Positions 27,868-40,249 of a stretch of DNA of 64,000 bases are shown here, piece after piece. The number at the start of each line of letters is the position of its first letter. Within the stretch, counting starts at the first letter, position 1. The notes below the pieces were generated by a model that was given only the letters and a program-made list of their open reading frames with translations, ran no database searches and was not told where the DNA came from. A program made the position numbers and the translations under genes. This DNA is from Phascolomyces articulosus (taxonomy: Eukaryota > Mucoromycota > Mucoromycetes > Mucorales > Lichtheimiaceae), in NCBI GenBank assembly GCA_025677815.1, contig JAIXMP010000008.1:434001-498000 (forward strand), given 5' to 3'.

Positions 27868-28736
27868 AAACCCTACAAGAATTTAAAATAAATACAAATA
27901 ATATTATATATATAGCATTTCTCTATCTCTTTTTCTTTCTTTCTCTTTCATTCTATTACTGACTCTCTCTCCCTTTTTTTCTATATTCTATCTCTTTCCC
28001 TTCCCCCTTCCTCTTTATTTATATATCTCACGCCTTTTTTTTATTATACTCAACTTTGTATACTTATTGTAAATCTTTTCTCTTTCCTTTTTTTTATATA
28101 CCTAAAAAAAGTGTGTGTGCTAGTACCATCTATCTCTCTTCCTCTTTTTTTTTGTTTCAATTATATAGCGATTTAATATGAGAGTTATATATTACTGCTA
28201 TTACTCTATGATGTTTTTTTTCAGTTTCATGTCACTCTTTAAAGGTCTGATCATCTTTATCTAGATGCGCAAAATGACAGAAAATTTTGGACATCTATTA
28301 ATTAAATTAAAAATTAAAACATGTTACCAAAGTGATGGTTTCTGGACTCACTTATTCAATATTAAATTGATTGAGAATAGATCACATCAAAAAGAACTAA
28401 AAAGTTCTTCAAAGTGAAAATTTATTTTATAATAGTATAAAAGTTATAAATATATAAACTGAAATAAAAATAAAATAAAAAATAATGAAGAATAATAAAA
28501 AAACGATATATACAAGTATTTTTTTATCATGACAAAAAAATTATGATAATTTCCACACACAAACACACCCTTTTCCTTTAAAGTTATAAAAGTTTCTAAA
28601 TTAATAAAGTAATAGTAAAAAAATAATAAGTATAAAAAATAAGAAATATGCTTTTTTTTGTTGCTGCTATAGTTGTTATTGTTGGTTATTGTTAAACGAT
28701 CGAATCAATAGATGTTTGATAAATGTTGTAAAGTTG
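27868..28736. other. Convergent 3' spacer
   Basis: The spacer lies between the WD-like gene (plus) and the transporter gene (minus). It has T/C-rich runs in the first half and A-rich runs in the second, as expected of two facing 3' flanks. No gene was seen. Confidence 0.5.
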
Positions 28737-29932
28737 TTAATGAGGTTTGGTCGTTGTAGTTGTTGCTGTTGTTGCTGAAAGAGCTATCTTGTCAGGTAAA
28801 CTATAATTATACGTAGCGAGAATGACGGTACAAGCACCAATGACAAATTGAATGGATAATTTAAAATCGAAAAAGTAGAAGCTGATAGCGCTGGATAAGA
28901 TGAGAGAGATACTTGTAGCAAAGGATTTCAAAATGACATCGGCATACTTGACGACGATCGCCACCAATAACCCACCCAATGCCTGATTACCAATCACAAC
29001 CCAAGTCAACCAGTCATAACCTTGCAACATACCACCTTGTCGTAACGGTTGCATATCATACATGAGCATGCCCACCAACGAAAAGAACGCGCCCGATAAT
29101 CCCAATTGAATATTCCTAACCCACATGCTTGTTTCTGACGTTTTCAAAATCTTTTCAAAATAACATCCAGCAAATCCAGAAGAAATACAACTCGTAATCA
29201 CAGCCAATAATCCAATAAAAGGGCTTTGTACAGACCCATCCTCTGGTGGAGGACTCGACATGCTTTGCGATTGCACCAATGTCACACCAATCATGAGCAA
29301 GACCAATGCCAACCATTTCGCACGGGTCAATGATCTTCCCAATAGCACCACAGAAAAGATGGCCGTCGATAAAATCTTCATTTGGTACGTGACTTGAAAC
29401 GTGGCAGCTTCGAGATTACTCAATGCCACATAAAGGAGATTGTTTTGTAATGCATATAAACTGGAAGGAATCAACATTTTGGCCGTTTCTGCTGGTTTAC
29501 CGAAAATCTCGTGTCGTACGACAAGGGCAAATTTGGACCAGTACCTTTGTTGACGATACATTACACATAGACATGCAATGATTTTTAACACTTCTGCTAA
29601 AAAGACGGCCGTGGATGCAATGTACATGGGTTGTCCCGGTTTTTGAACAATACGAGAATAGCGCATCATTAATACCAGCGTACTATTTTGAACAACGAGA
29701 ACAATTAAAGATAACTGTTTCCGTGTCAATCCAAATATCATGGGTTCCGTTACTGTTAAAAAATAGATGATCGTTGAGTATTATTTTTTTTCCTTTCATC
29801 GAGTGTGATTCAAAATAAAAGGTAGCAAAAAAAAATTGAATTTACATTACGTTTTAACTTGCCATTCATATTTGTAGTTGGCAAGAGTTGCTCCCTCTTT
29901 GTAAACGTCCGGCGAGTTTGATATGCAGCCAT
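28737..29932 (-). CDS. Golgi nucleotide-sugar transporter, SLC35A type (UDP-GlcNAc/UDP-galactose)
   Basis: Two exons on the minus strand: 29932-29851 and 29752-28737 (1098 nt, 365 residues). The short first exon (MAAYQTRRTFTKREQLLP...) joins in frame to LTEPMIFGLTRKQLSLI; starting only at the later MIFG would lose the cytosolic N-terminus. About ten hydrophobic segments are visible. SLC35A landmarks are strong: MRYSR, STAVFLAEVLKI, LQNNLLYVALSNLEAATFQV, YQMKIL, SGFAGCYFEKILK, WVRNIQLG, NQALGGLLVAIVVKYAD and KSFATSISLILS. These match SLC35A2/A3-like UDP-galactose and UDP-GlcNAc carriers, which exchange the sugar nucleotide for UMP across the Golgi membrane. The exact sugar cannot be told from sequence. 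A Thr-rich tail follows the last membrane segment. Confidence 0.9.
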
Positions 29933-32900
29933 GATAAAAAAAAATATTACAATAGGTTGTATATATATGTGGGTGTATATATGTATAAATATATAAGGTG
30001 GTATATGATGAGAATGGATTTGGAGGAGAAAGAGAGAGAAAGGGTGTTGGAGTGTATGTGTGTGGAAGGGGTGGGATTAAAGTAAAAGAGAAAGGGAGGA
30101 GTTATAGAAGAGGGTTGAAAGGGGTTGTAAAAAAAAAAAACCACTTTTTTTGTGGAATTTTAGAAGTTTGTTTCAAGTCGTACAAAGAAATATGAAAATT
30201 GCTTTTTTTGATTCAATTCAGTTAAATATCAATGATCGACAGTTATTTACCATTCTATCCCAAAAGGCGTTACTTGTCTTGAATTAGAAAAAGTGTTGTT
30301 TGTGGCTGCTCTATATTATATTGTATTATTTAATATTACTTAGTCAATGATGATGGGGTGGTTGGATCATTTTTTTTTTACAATACAAGATATTGTTTAG
30401 AAAGAATAAAATGGTATAATTTTTTTTGGATCTAAAATAAGTAACATTTTAAAAGAAAGACATGTGGAACCCTTATTTTAAATTCCATTTGAAGAAGTGC
30501 GAGAGATCTGAAGCTGTTTTTGATGTGTGTATCTTTTCATTTTGTTCCAATCACGAATGTACTACTTTTCTCGTGCTTCTATATTCTATTCTTACTAAAC
30601 ATGACAACTAACAAAAAATCAAAAAAAAAAAAAAATCGAGCGATTCAATGGTTTTTATTTTATTAATCTTTTCTTTCCCTCGATTTCTCTTTTTTTTTAA
30701 AAAACATCCACGGATTTGCTAAGCCGTTAATTAAATGGTATGAATAGATGAAGAAATATTGTTTTGCATATATATCTTTTACAAATAATACTTGTTATAA
30801 TGATCGACTACTTAGGGCGCTTGCTCCGGTTATATATTAAAGGCTTAAATATCTATTAATACTGATTAACACGTCTTCTGTGAAGGAATAAAGAACTATT
30901 TTATATACAAATAGGTAGATAGAGTTGATCTATAACAAAAACCACCATGTAGTAACAGTATAGTTCATTAAACATATATACTAATAATAAATAGTCAGTA
31001 TCTTAATTATGGATCCATCTAGATAATTATTATGAACAAACAACCTATTCTAAAAAATGAGAAGAGCAAATGTACAACACGTGATATCTTTAACCTAAGG
31101 TTGCTAGCAACGGTAAAAAAGTGCCATTTAATTTGAGTGTCCAACATGAGTATAAGATTATGTGCTACACTGATTTTTATTCGACAACTTTATATATAGG
31201 CATATATTTTTACAATTCTAAATTCGGTGGTCATCATTATTGTTACCTGTATATTCAATAACTATCTATCTAGAACCTTTTACTTTAAATCGAATACTAA
31301 AATATCCACAAATAACAAACATATCTTCCGGAAGGATTTTCGAACTTTAGATAAGGTCGTCATGACAACAATGTCGTTATACTAATAGGTTTATTTTACC
31401 CCTTTACAATGAAGTATAATTAAGTTGACGTTGTGTGGCGTAAGTAAGATAATGAAGAAAATGCATAGTGAAGCGGAATTTTTGTTATACCTATGCTGTA
31501 TAAGAAGAGTGAAATAAATAATAGTGGATTAAATTTATATACTCGAACTGGTACCAAAACGATGGTTTTCAACCAAAAAGACATCCTAACAGTCAAATAC
31601 CATATATATATATATATATATATTAACAAGGAATAACCAGCGTTTTCATCGGCTTCACAGCAAACGTTTAGTCGAATCAATATTTGCTGTCAGAAACAAT
31701 TTATGGTACAAATTGAATAATAAATTATATTATGCAAGAAATGGTACCAATACAAGGCAAGGTGCCATATTATTTATTGTGGATAAAAATGAATAAAAGA
31801 TTATGCTAAATCTGTATTGCTGAAAACATCAGCAGGAGGATTGAAAGTCTGGTATTAGTAATAATACATATGTTCATCATTGTATGTCTACTCTAGCCCA
31901 ACAACCAAGGTGTACATATAAAAAACTGATTGCACCATCCATAACAACACACAAATACACGTTCAGTGTATATCCATCACAATAATTACATTACCATGGA
32001 AAAAGAGTTTGGATTCTCAACAAGGTGCAGTCGCTGCCACTGAAATGAAGAACCAAAAACAACAAGCAGAAAATCAAGATGATATATCATCTTATGAAAC
32101 TAGGGTTCATGATATCACCCACAAAAATTCATTATGAATAATTCCATTTATGATTCCAGTGTTAAGAGGAAACAATTAATAACATCCACTTTAACCAAGT
32201 CAGGTTGCATTAAAATCATATAAAAATGTATCATATAAATTCAATGAATATCACTATTGAGAATGCATATTATCATTGGCAAGGAATAGTGCCAAAAAAG
32301 TTGTTACATATATCCTGATCCCCTTAAAAATTGTGTTCTTAAATCTCTGTAGATGTAAGATTAATTAATGGGATCATTTCCACCTACAATCCATAGAATA
32401 ATTATATTTTTATATAGAGCAATAGAAACCATCTTTTGTATAAATACGAAAAAAGTTCAAGATGGAATATGCTAGTTTATCCCATATATACACCAGCCAA
32501 ATAACAACATAAACCTTAAGTAAAAGCATCGTATTCATAAAAATAAGATTAGTTCATCACAGCCAACCTTCAACCAATACCAACATGGAATAGAATTACT
32601 TGGATATATAGTCATATTATAATATATAACTGCTGTATATCCGTAATAGATGACTACACTTTTTCATTCGTTCGTAGATATTTCATCGGTGTTAAAGCTA
32701 TATAACAAATGATGGTACCCAAAATAAAAAATATTGGTGAGGGGATAATTTAACCCCGCTATCTTATTTTTATTTTAGATTGTTCTGCCTTTTTATGCTG
32801 ATAGTTACATTTGCTCCAACAAAGAATATTTATGAATTTTTTCTTATACAATGTCAATCATAATATGAATTTAATAAATGGAAGGAAAGCCAAAATGTTG

Positions 32901-33705
32901 CTATCCTATGTTAGTTGACTATGTGTGGAAAAAAGAAGAAAAATAACAGCAGTATGGGCAAAAAACGTCATTTTTCAAAATATTTGTGTGAGGTTTTTCT
33001 ATTTAAAAACCTTGTACCTGAATTCTAATATGTTTGACAAGAATACTCAGAAAAAAGAACTAAATATTTCCGCTTCACGTTTTTTTTTCCAGACCAAACC
33101 CGCAAAGGCCAACTGTTAGCTTGCTCCTTTTAGCAGTTACAGGAAAAATAAGGAGTTTGCTTCATTCAAAAAAAAAAAAAAGGAGAAAGAAAGATATCAA
33201 AGTTCAGCCATCACCATTATTATTGTAAAAAAGGCTGTTGAAGAGAAAGGGAAAAGGGGTTTAAAGAAGCGATGCAGAAGCATATTAATGACACTCGAAA
33301 AAAAAAAAAAAAAAAAAAAAACCTTAAAAATAAAAGCCTTCTTGCAGGGTTCGGATAACAAAGTCCCAATTTCCAAACTGTTGATAAAACATTATAGTAA
33401 CGTACTTGGTCGCAGTTAATACTGGCTGTTATATACTAATAAAATATCCAGGAACAAAAAATCAAAAGAGGAGAAAAAGCAATAGTTTTCTTTTTGTATT
33501 TCAATTTTCTTTTATTATTAAAACAAAAGGCAATAGCACTTTTTTTTGAAGAAAATAGGGAACCCTCTCAGTGTGCTCTATATATGGAAAAAAGATAATC
33601 TAATTGCTTTTTTTAAAAAGGATGAATGTGTTGTTGTTGGGGGGAGTTCGAGTTCGGTATTAAAAGTTGCATTTTTTTAAGGTAAAGACGTTTAAGTTAA
33701 ATAAC
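29933..33705. other. Gene-poor AT-rich region
   Basis: About 3.8 kb. The left end is the transporter promoter (a purine-rich stretch runs over 30010-30125), and the right end is the 3' flank of the ADP/ATP carrier. Simple repeats include an AT tract at about 31602-31622 and a 24-adenine run at 33298-33321. No open frame with protein-like composition, RNA gene or terminal-repeat element was recognised. Confidence 0.5.
33298..33321. repeat. Poly-A tract
   Basis: A run of about 24 adenines lies in the intergenic space downstream of the ADP/ATP carrier gene. It could be a slippage tract or the remains of a retroposed poly-A tail; no element was recognised beside it. Confidence 0.8.
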
Positions 33706-35068
33706 TTAGAACTTCTTGCCGAAAAGGATTTCTTGGAGAGCATCGTAACCAGACAAGACACCAGCACCAGCGATGGCACGGAGAATGTTAGCACCGGCAC
33801 CCTTGAACAAGGACTTGGTACCTTCCTTGGCGACAATTTCACGGAAAGCGTGAAGGGAGGAGTCGTACTTGACGGCAGCACCGGAAGTCATCATCATACG
33901 ACGACGGATAGTGTCAATGGGGTACGAAGCCAAACCGGCACCAGTGGTGACAGCCCAACCAAGCATGAAAGTAGCCAAGAAGTTCTTTTGGAGATGTTCA
34001 GGCAAAGCAGGCTTGAGGGAATCGTACATACCGAAGTACAAACCACGGTAGACAATGATACCAACACAAGAGATGGTGAAACCACGGTACAAACCGGCAA
34101 TACCATCGGACTTCAAGGTCTTGCGGTAGACATCAACCAAACCGTTGAATTGACGTTCACCTCCACCCTTGGAAGCCTTAGCATCGTTAGCCAAACGGGT
34201 ACGAGCATAATCAAGGGAGTAGACGACTGTTTGGAAAATAATAAGAAAAAAAATTAGCCACACAGGCACGTTTTCCCAAAATAATAAACCCAGTAAATAA
34301 TTTTTTATATTTCGTCCTCCTCCACGCACATCACACCAGCCAATCAACCTTCAACAAATCCAACCCCTGAAGTTTTTTTTGTTGTGTTTATTTTTTTATA
34401 ACACCACCCACCCAGCAATATATTGATTTAATGTACTTACAGAAAAGGGAAGAAGCACCAGCAGCACCACCGGAAGCCAAGTTACCGGCGAACCAGGCCC
34501 AGTAACCATCCTTCTTCTTATCCTTGTTGAACATACGCTTGAACTTATCCTTGAAAGCAAAGTTCAAAGCTTGGGTAGGGAAGTAACGGATGATGTTAGC
34601 GGTGTTACCACGCCAGAAGGAGACAACACCTTCGTCCTTCATGGTACGGGCGAAACAGTCGCCAATACCCTTGTAGGGAGAGGCAAGACGACCTTGCTTG
34701 ATCATTTCGTCTTGGTTTTGGATCAAAAGCTTGATACGTTCTATATAAATGAAGAAGATTTTATGTCAGGAACTTATTCAACTATCTTTGTTATAAGATT
34801 GATATATAATGTAGATGATAACACATACCAATGGGGGCAGCAGCAGTCTTGGAGACAGCGGCGGAAACACCACCCATAAGGAAATCCTATTGAGTAATAA
34901 TAATAATAAACAAACAAGGTGATTAGACTTTGTTCCTTAACATTGGATATATATAAATTATTGGTCGTATGTATATATATTGGATGGACTCCGTCTATTC
35001 AATGGTGGATAGTATCGAAACCTATTACTTACAATGACGAATTGGTTTTGCGACTTTTCACCGGCCAT
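33706..35068 (-). CDS. Mitochondrial ADP/ATP carrier
   Basis: Four exons on the minus strand: 35068-35033 ([12 protein letters not shown]), 34886-34829, 34740-34441 and 34226-33706 (915 nt, 304 residues). Three mitochondrial-carrier repeats are visible, each with a P-x-[DE]-x2-[KR]-like signature: APIERIK, a diverged YSLDYARTR and YPIDTIRRR. The diagnostic RRRMMM is present, which is specific for ADP/ATP exchange. The protein sits in the inner mitochondrial membrane and exchanges matrix ATP for cytosolic ADP. Exons use mostly C- or G-ending codons (ATC, GTC, AAG), in contrast to the A/T-ending codons of neighbours, as expected of a highly expressed gene. Repeat 2 reads SLDYAR where most family members have PLDFAR, so the signature proline is serine. 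The promoter upstream carries several compact sites listed separately. Confidence 0.96.
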
Positions 35069-35145
35069 GGTTGTTATGTATGTAGAGAGGGGTTAAAGGG
35101 AAAGGAAGGAAAACCTTTATCGCCACTTGGGACTCCTTTATATTG

Positions 35146-35158
35146 TTCGGTGACCGAA
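35146..35158. promoter_or_regulatory. CGG-N3-CCG palindrome upstream of the ADP/ATP carrier
   Basis: The sequence TTCGGTGACCGAA is a perfect dyad with CGG and CCG triplets three bases apart, 80 bases before the carrier start codon. Inverted CGG triplets are the classic target form of fungal Zn2Cys6 regulators. Binding is inference. Confidence 0.4.
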
Positions 35159-35226
35159 AAAAAACAAACTTGATAAAAAAATTTTCTACTCCCGATCCGA
35201 ATTTTTTTTTGCTATGGTTTACTGCT

Positions 35227-35267
35227 ATTGGTCGTCGTTGCCAGGGGTCGGCAATAGTCCCCTGGCA
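35227..35267. promoter_or_regulatory. CCAAT box and adjacent 9-base-arm dyad in the carrier promoter
   Basis: On the minus (coding) strand a CCAAT pentamer occupies 35231-35227, about 160 bases before the ATG. Next to it, TGCCAGGGG (35239-35247) and CCCCTGGCA (35259-35267) form a perfect inverted repeat around an 11-base centre. The patch is much richer in GC than its surroundings. CCAAT boxes bind the HAP complex, which controls respiratory genes in fungi; the dyad's binder is unknown. Confidence 0.4.
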
Positions 35268-35926
35268 CATGTCATTCCGTGACGAGTTGTTATTTTGTTA
35301 GCTGCGGGGATGCGTCCGTTTTGGAGAAGGAGGATATCTTTCTTTCATTTAATTAGATAACACTAAAAAGCATTGAAATAAAAAACGTGTCTAGTTTGGG
35401 TTGATCTTTCTCATCTTCTTCATATTAATTGTCATTTCAAATCAGATATTTATATATTTTTGACATTCAATGATAGATATTTTACAGATACCTTCTTTTT
35501 AGATAGACCGGTTCATTTGAGAAAACCCAAGTAACCCCACTTTTTTCAGGACAAAACACTTTAAAGTAATTAAAACTTATTCATCTTGGAGAAAATACGT
35601 CTGTGCGCAATCCATCGATTGATTGTTCTATTATTTCTGTCACCGACTCGTTATTTTATTTATTTATATCCAAAGCCCTGTTGAAAGATCTACTTTTTTT
35701 GTTAAATATGATACAAAAAACATTTATTTATATATTTATTGATTTTTTTTACGTATATATATATATATATATTATACGCTTATAATTAGTTTTATGGTTT
35801 TGGATGGTTTTAAATACATTGAAGCTGTTGTTTTTTTTTCTAAAAAGGTAGAGGAAAGAGAAAGAAAGAAAGAGAGAGGAGGATAATTTTGTAATATTTG
35901 TATATATATGAAAAAGTTTATATATT
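35268..35926. other. Intergenic spacer between ISA2 and the ADP/ATP carrier
   Basis: This is the remaining upstream region of the carrier and the 3' flank of ISA2, both on the minus strand. It is AT-rich with an AT tract at about 35754-35771. No gene was seen. Confidence 0.5.
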
Positions 35927-36809
35927 TTAGTTTTGTGTAAGCATATCCAAATCAATATCATAAGAAATATTACATCCACAACTATTCTTTGCATTTGGAT
36001 TATCAATCACTTGGAAGGTAGATCCAATTAACTCTTCAACAAAATCTACGGTGGATCCTCGAACGAATTGTAATGAAATAGAATCCACAACGACTTTCAC
36101 ACCATCCATTTCGAATACCCTAATCCAAAAATTTTACCAAAAAAAAAAACTGTCAATTCATACATTCCTTCATCTCCGTCCTGTTCCGATTTCATATCAT
36201 CATCACAATACACGCACACACACATCGATATCAAATAGAAAGAGACTATAGCTTACGTATCATCATCTTCAACAGTGTCTGTGATTTCTAATTTGTTTTG
36301 ATATCCATGACAACCTCCAGAATCTACCAATATCCGTAACATCATATGATTATCATTATCTCGTTCTGCAATATGTTGTAATTGCTAAATAAATAAAATA
36401 TAGAAGATAAAGCCGGGTTAGTTTTTTATACTACACACATATTTATTTTATAGGGTGTGTCCCTGACAATGTGGGGATTTGACTAATAAATCTCGTAAAG
36501 AAAATTTGTTTTTTTAGCCATTCAATGACGGAAGAAAAAAAAAATTATATATACCTTGATGGCTTTATCTGAAATGGTAAGTCCATTTTCAACCGTGGCA
36601 GATTTATATTGTGGACCACTCAACGCGGCGTCTCGAGTTATTGCTGAATGACTAAATGCTCTGTATTTATGCGTAGCCAAGAATGGGCGCAAGGATGGCA
36701 TCGATCGTCGTTCTAATGGTCGTAAACATCCCCGCGTGTTGGTTTGTAAAGTGTTACGTACACAAGTAGAACGTGTCAAGGTAGATACAAATGTCCAAGA
36801 TCGTTGCAT
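35927..36809 (-). CDS. ISA2: Mitochondrial iron-sulfur assembly protein Isa2 (ISCA2)
   Basis: Three exons on the minus strand: 36809-36555, 36384-36257 and 36119-35927 (576 nt, 191 residues). The N-terminus (MQRSWTFVSTLTRSTCVRN...) is rich in Arg, Ser and Thr and poor in acidic residues for about 55 residues, as in a mitochondrial presequence. The A-type carrier domain follows: LTISDKAIKQLQHIAE, LRILVDSGGCHGYQNKLE, FVRGSTVDFVEELIGSTFQV and NSCGCNISY. The three conserved cysteines (GGCHG and SCGC) are all present. By family, Isa1, Isa2 and Iba57 make [4Fe-4S] clusters in the matrix for enzymes such as aconitase and lipoyl synthase. The CHGYQ motif is the Isa2 form, where Isa1 has CSGL/CSGM. 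Two other mitochondrial genes flank it. Confidence 0.92.
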
Positions 36810-37240
36810 TACTAAGCTGGTGGTCAATAAGTTGTGTGTTGCAAAATAATATAAAAAAAAGAGTTAATGAAAAAATAGAAGGTAGGAAATTGAATTTAGT
36901 GAAATTCATGGCACAAAGTGCTCACGTTTTTCCCCAAGATTCCGCCGATTGGACCCAGTGAGTTTTATAATCTACTGCTAGATACAAGTTTCCATTGTCA
37001 ACTATACTCTTTTCTTTTTAGAAAAATGAATATCATTCAATAGTTTAAAATTCATTTTCATATGATGGGTAGTTATGTTGTGGGAGAGGAAAAAACCAAT
37101 CATTTTGTAAAATCATTGCATTAATAATAATCAGGGATATGAATCTAACCAAGACAAATATGTTCATCAACGACAATAAAAAAAAACATAGTCGTATGCT
37201 AATTATGAGAGTCAATTATGATATTAGAGTAAGAATAATA

Positions 37241-37280
<40 letters not shown>

Positions 37281-38259
37281 AATATTATTATTATGTGAGT
37301 ATGAGCTCATTATTAGATAAAAAGTTATTATCTATTACTCACAATTTTTCATTTTCGCCGAACAAGTTGTCATTTTACATAATCTGATATTTACACTAAA
37401 GTTAACCTAATAAACATAAATATTACGCTAATAGACCCTTTATTGTTTTGTGTAGATATAGTAAAAATACATCTCCTTACCCACAAAAGAAGGTTTATGA
37501 AACAAGAGAAAAAAGAAGATTAGCCACAATCACGGAGGAATATGACCTATATAGGTACTACATCATTACATCAATCGTATTTGTATGCAATGGGAAAATC
37601 CATTGTAAAATAGAAGAGAATATATATATATATATGTAACGGTTTGTTTCCATAAGATAGTTTGCGATACCAGCGCCAATTCCCGGTAATTCCATTCAAA
37701 ATTTTTTCATTATAAAAACAGCATTGTATTTTCGATCTCTTAATATGTAAATAGTTACACTATATGGATGTGAATTAATGGCAATACCTTATTTCTGGTA
37801 TAGAGCAATACGAATCAGAAAACTTTAGATCAAGAAAGTTTTCCAAAACCCGATCAAAGTGGTGGTACATAAACATGAAATTACCAATGAAAATGTTGTA
37901 AATAGTTAGAATACTTCTTTTTTCTTTTATCATCCATAGCAACTATCTAAAAATAAGCAGAGTGGGAATTTATCGTTATAATAAAATTGAGCACTTGACA
38001 TATCATTCTGCATTATCATCCGCCACTTTATGAGTTTTTTGTGTGTTAATGATAGGGTCATATCGAAAAAAGTTAATTTATCGATTTCTCTCATGCACAC
38101 ACACTGGCTTTTTTTTAATACCGATAACACAAGGTACACACATAACGAACCCGTTCCCGGGTCAAAAGCAACTTTCTTTTTGGATAACCAACTGATTCCA
38201 AAATACAATTTTACTGATAATAATAATTTTACTGATAATAATAATAAATAACAAAAAAT
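36810..38259. other. Divergent intergenic region with AT repeat
   Basis: The region separates ISA2 (minus) from the DUF1640 gene (plus). It holds an AT dinucleotide tract of about 32 bases at 37244-37275. A duplicated TTTTACTGATAATAATAA motif at 38209-38245 lies just before the second gene's start. No gene was supported; a 63-codon frame at 37448 has no protein-like features. Confidence 0.5.
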
Positions 38260-39670
38260 ATGCTACTCAAAACAACGACCTCTATTACTGCACGAAATAA
38301 ACTACCAATTCGGCTATTAAGACCCAAATGTTTCATTCGTTGTATTGAATCATCAGACGAATCGTCTCGGCCATTTCCTTCACCATACCCTACCCGACCA
38401 GCCTTAATTGCCAAGCCAGACAATGGGAAAGCAGAAGAAGGAGAATACCAGGAGAAACTCCTTCCAGTCCCATTGTCAACAACTCATAATGTAACGAATA
38501 TTACGAATACAGAACAATTATTGAATGAGAGTATGAATGATAATGATACCTTTGATCAACAGCGACAGAAACAACAATACCAACAACACCAGCAACAGCA
38601 ACAACGCCGTTCACTTATTGACGACACACCATTTCAACCTCAACACCATTTCGATACCTATAAATTATTATTAGCTTTAGAAAGTCAAGGGTTTTCTCGT
38701 ACACAAGCAGAAGTCGTTATGAAGGGTATCAAGTTCAAATTAAGAGAAAGGTATATATATATATATATATTATTCTTATCTATAGTAACAAATATATTGG
38801 TATTAATCATATTTATAAAAAAAAAATCAGCTCTGCTTTCATACGGAGGCGACTTTTACTAAAATCTGATCTTGACAATGTATGTATGAACTATTTTAAG
38901 AGATGGGATGATTTTATTCTATGAAAAAAAAATAACAAACAAATAACAAAAACAACGATGATGATGATGATGGTGCATTAGGAAACATATCTATTCAAGG
39001 CAGGATTATCAGAATTACGAACAGAAGTTCAAGCCATGCGAAGAAATGATATACAAATGTTACAAGCGGATATGTCTGCCGTTACACGTGAAGTAGAAGC
39101 CTTAGGTCAACGATTACGAGAAGATGTTTCATTAATGCGAAATGATGTGACATTGGATTTAAATAATCGAAAAAATGAAGGAAGAGAAGAATTAAAATCG
39201 ATTGATATGCGAATTCAGGAAATCAATAATCGAATTACCGTTTCGTTAGGTGATGTAAGGACGGATATTGAAGCAGTACGATGGGAAACTATTTGGAAAG
39301 GAATGAGTATGTTGCTATTGTTATAATTTTCTATATTATATTACTATTGTTATCGTTGCAAGATACAAATATCTCCAAGCCCCCTCCCCCTATTTTTTTC
39401 TTTGGAATGCAATTTTTGTTATTGCTGCTATGATGATGATGATGATGAGGAGGAGGAGGATGATGATTTTTACTAAGCAAACTTTATATATTATATTCTA
39501 TAGCTGGAGTGGCTGTTGCTGCCATGGGGATTGCAACGCTCGGTTATTTATTGACACGATATGCAGCTCGTAAGGCTGAATCTATTCGAATACAGAAACA
39601 ACGGCAACTCAAACAATTGCAGGAAGATGCACGCCATGCAGGAACTGCAGATATGGAAGTTGTCTATTAA
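38260..39670 (+). CDS. Mitochondrial coiled-coil protein, DUF1640/MCUR1-CCDC90 family
   Basis: Four exons: 38260-38750, 38831-38879, 38982-39306 and 39504-39670 (1032 nt, 343 residues). The N-terminus (MLLKTTTSITARNKLPIRLLRPK) is a basic presequence-like segment. A Gln-rich patch follows (about residues 104-121). The family core then starts with HFDTYKLLLALESQGFSRTQAEVVMKGI, matching FDTYKLV...LEERGFS in CCDC90B. A long heptad-rich coiled coil runs through about residue 290 (FKAGLSELRTEVQAMRRNDIQ...). It ends in DIEAVRWETIWKGM, one membrane segment (GVAVAAMGIATLGYLL) and a short basic tail. Family members sit in the inner mitochondrial membrane; MCUR1 affects calcium uniporter and respiratory complex assembly, while the fungal role is less clear. 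The start at 38260 gives the presequence. Confidence 0.88.
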
Positions 39671-40089
39671 AAAATGGATAATAATAATAAATAGATGGAG
39701 AGTGGCAAATCTAGTAGTTTTTTTATAAAATTGATGAGTTTTAAGGGGGAGAAAAAAAAGATAAAACTGAAAGTCATGTGTTACACTCACCTCACTTTTA
39801 TATATATATGTAATTTGTGTGTGTGAGTGAAGTGATATGCTTGTGTATTGTGTGTATAAAATTTATATGCAAAATGTGCTCCCTTGAATGAATAAAAAGA
39901 GGGTTGGTCAATTCCAATCAAAAACAATCCAACTTAACTTTCTTTTTTTTTGCTTCTTCTTCTTCCTCTTCTTTTTAATTCTCTTTTTCTTCTCTCTCAC
40001 ACCCATAATTCTCTTCATCTTCTCTTTATTTTCCTTTTTTTCATTGTATCTATATTCGTATATTAAAAAGATACTTTATTATTGTATGA
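39671..40089. other. Intergenic spacer
   Basis: The spacer runs between two plus-strand genes. It has a pyrimidine-rich stretch (39938-40040) just before the next gene, consistent with a fungal promoter or leader. No gene was seen. Confidence 0.5.
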
Positions 40090-40207
40090 ATGCAAAGGAC
40101 ATTAAGTCATCGTCATTCTTTTCCACCATCGATCCGTCGATTTAGTAGTCAACAAGGTAGTTTGATAGCTTCACCATCATCACCTGTTTTTGATGAGGAT
40201 AATGACG

Positions 40208-40249
<42 letters not shown>

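Noticed and set aside
33667..34257. 196-codon open frame on the plus strand
   Set aside because: It lies antisense to the last exon of the ADP/ATP carrier and is explained by that gene's strong codon bias.
37448..37639. 63-codon open frame between ISA2 and the DUF1640 gene
   Set aside because: It is AT-rich with a low-complexity end and shows no splice partners or similarity to a known protein.
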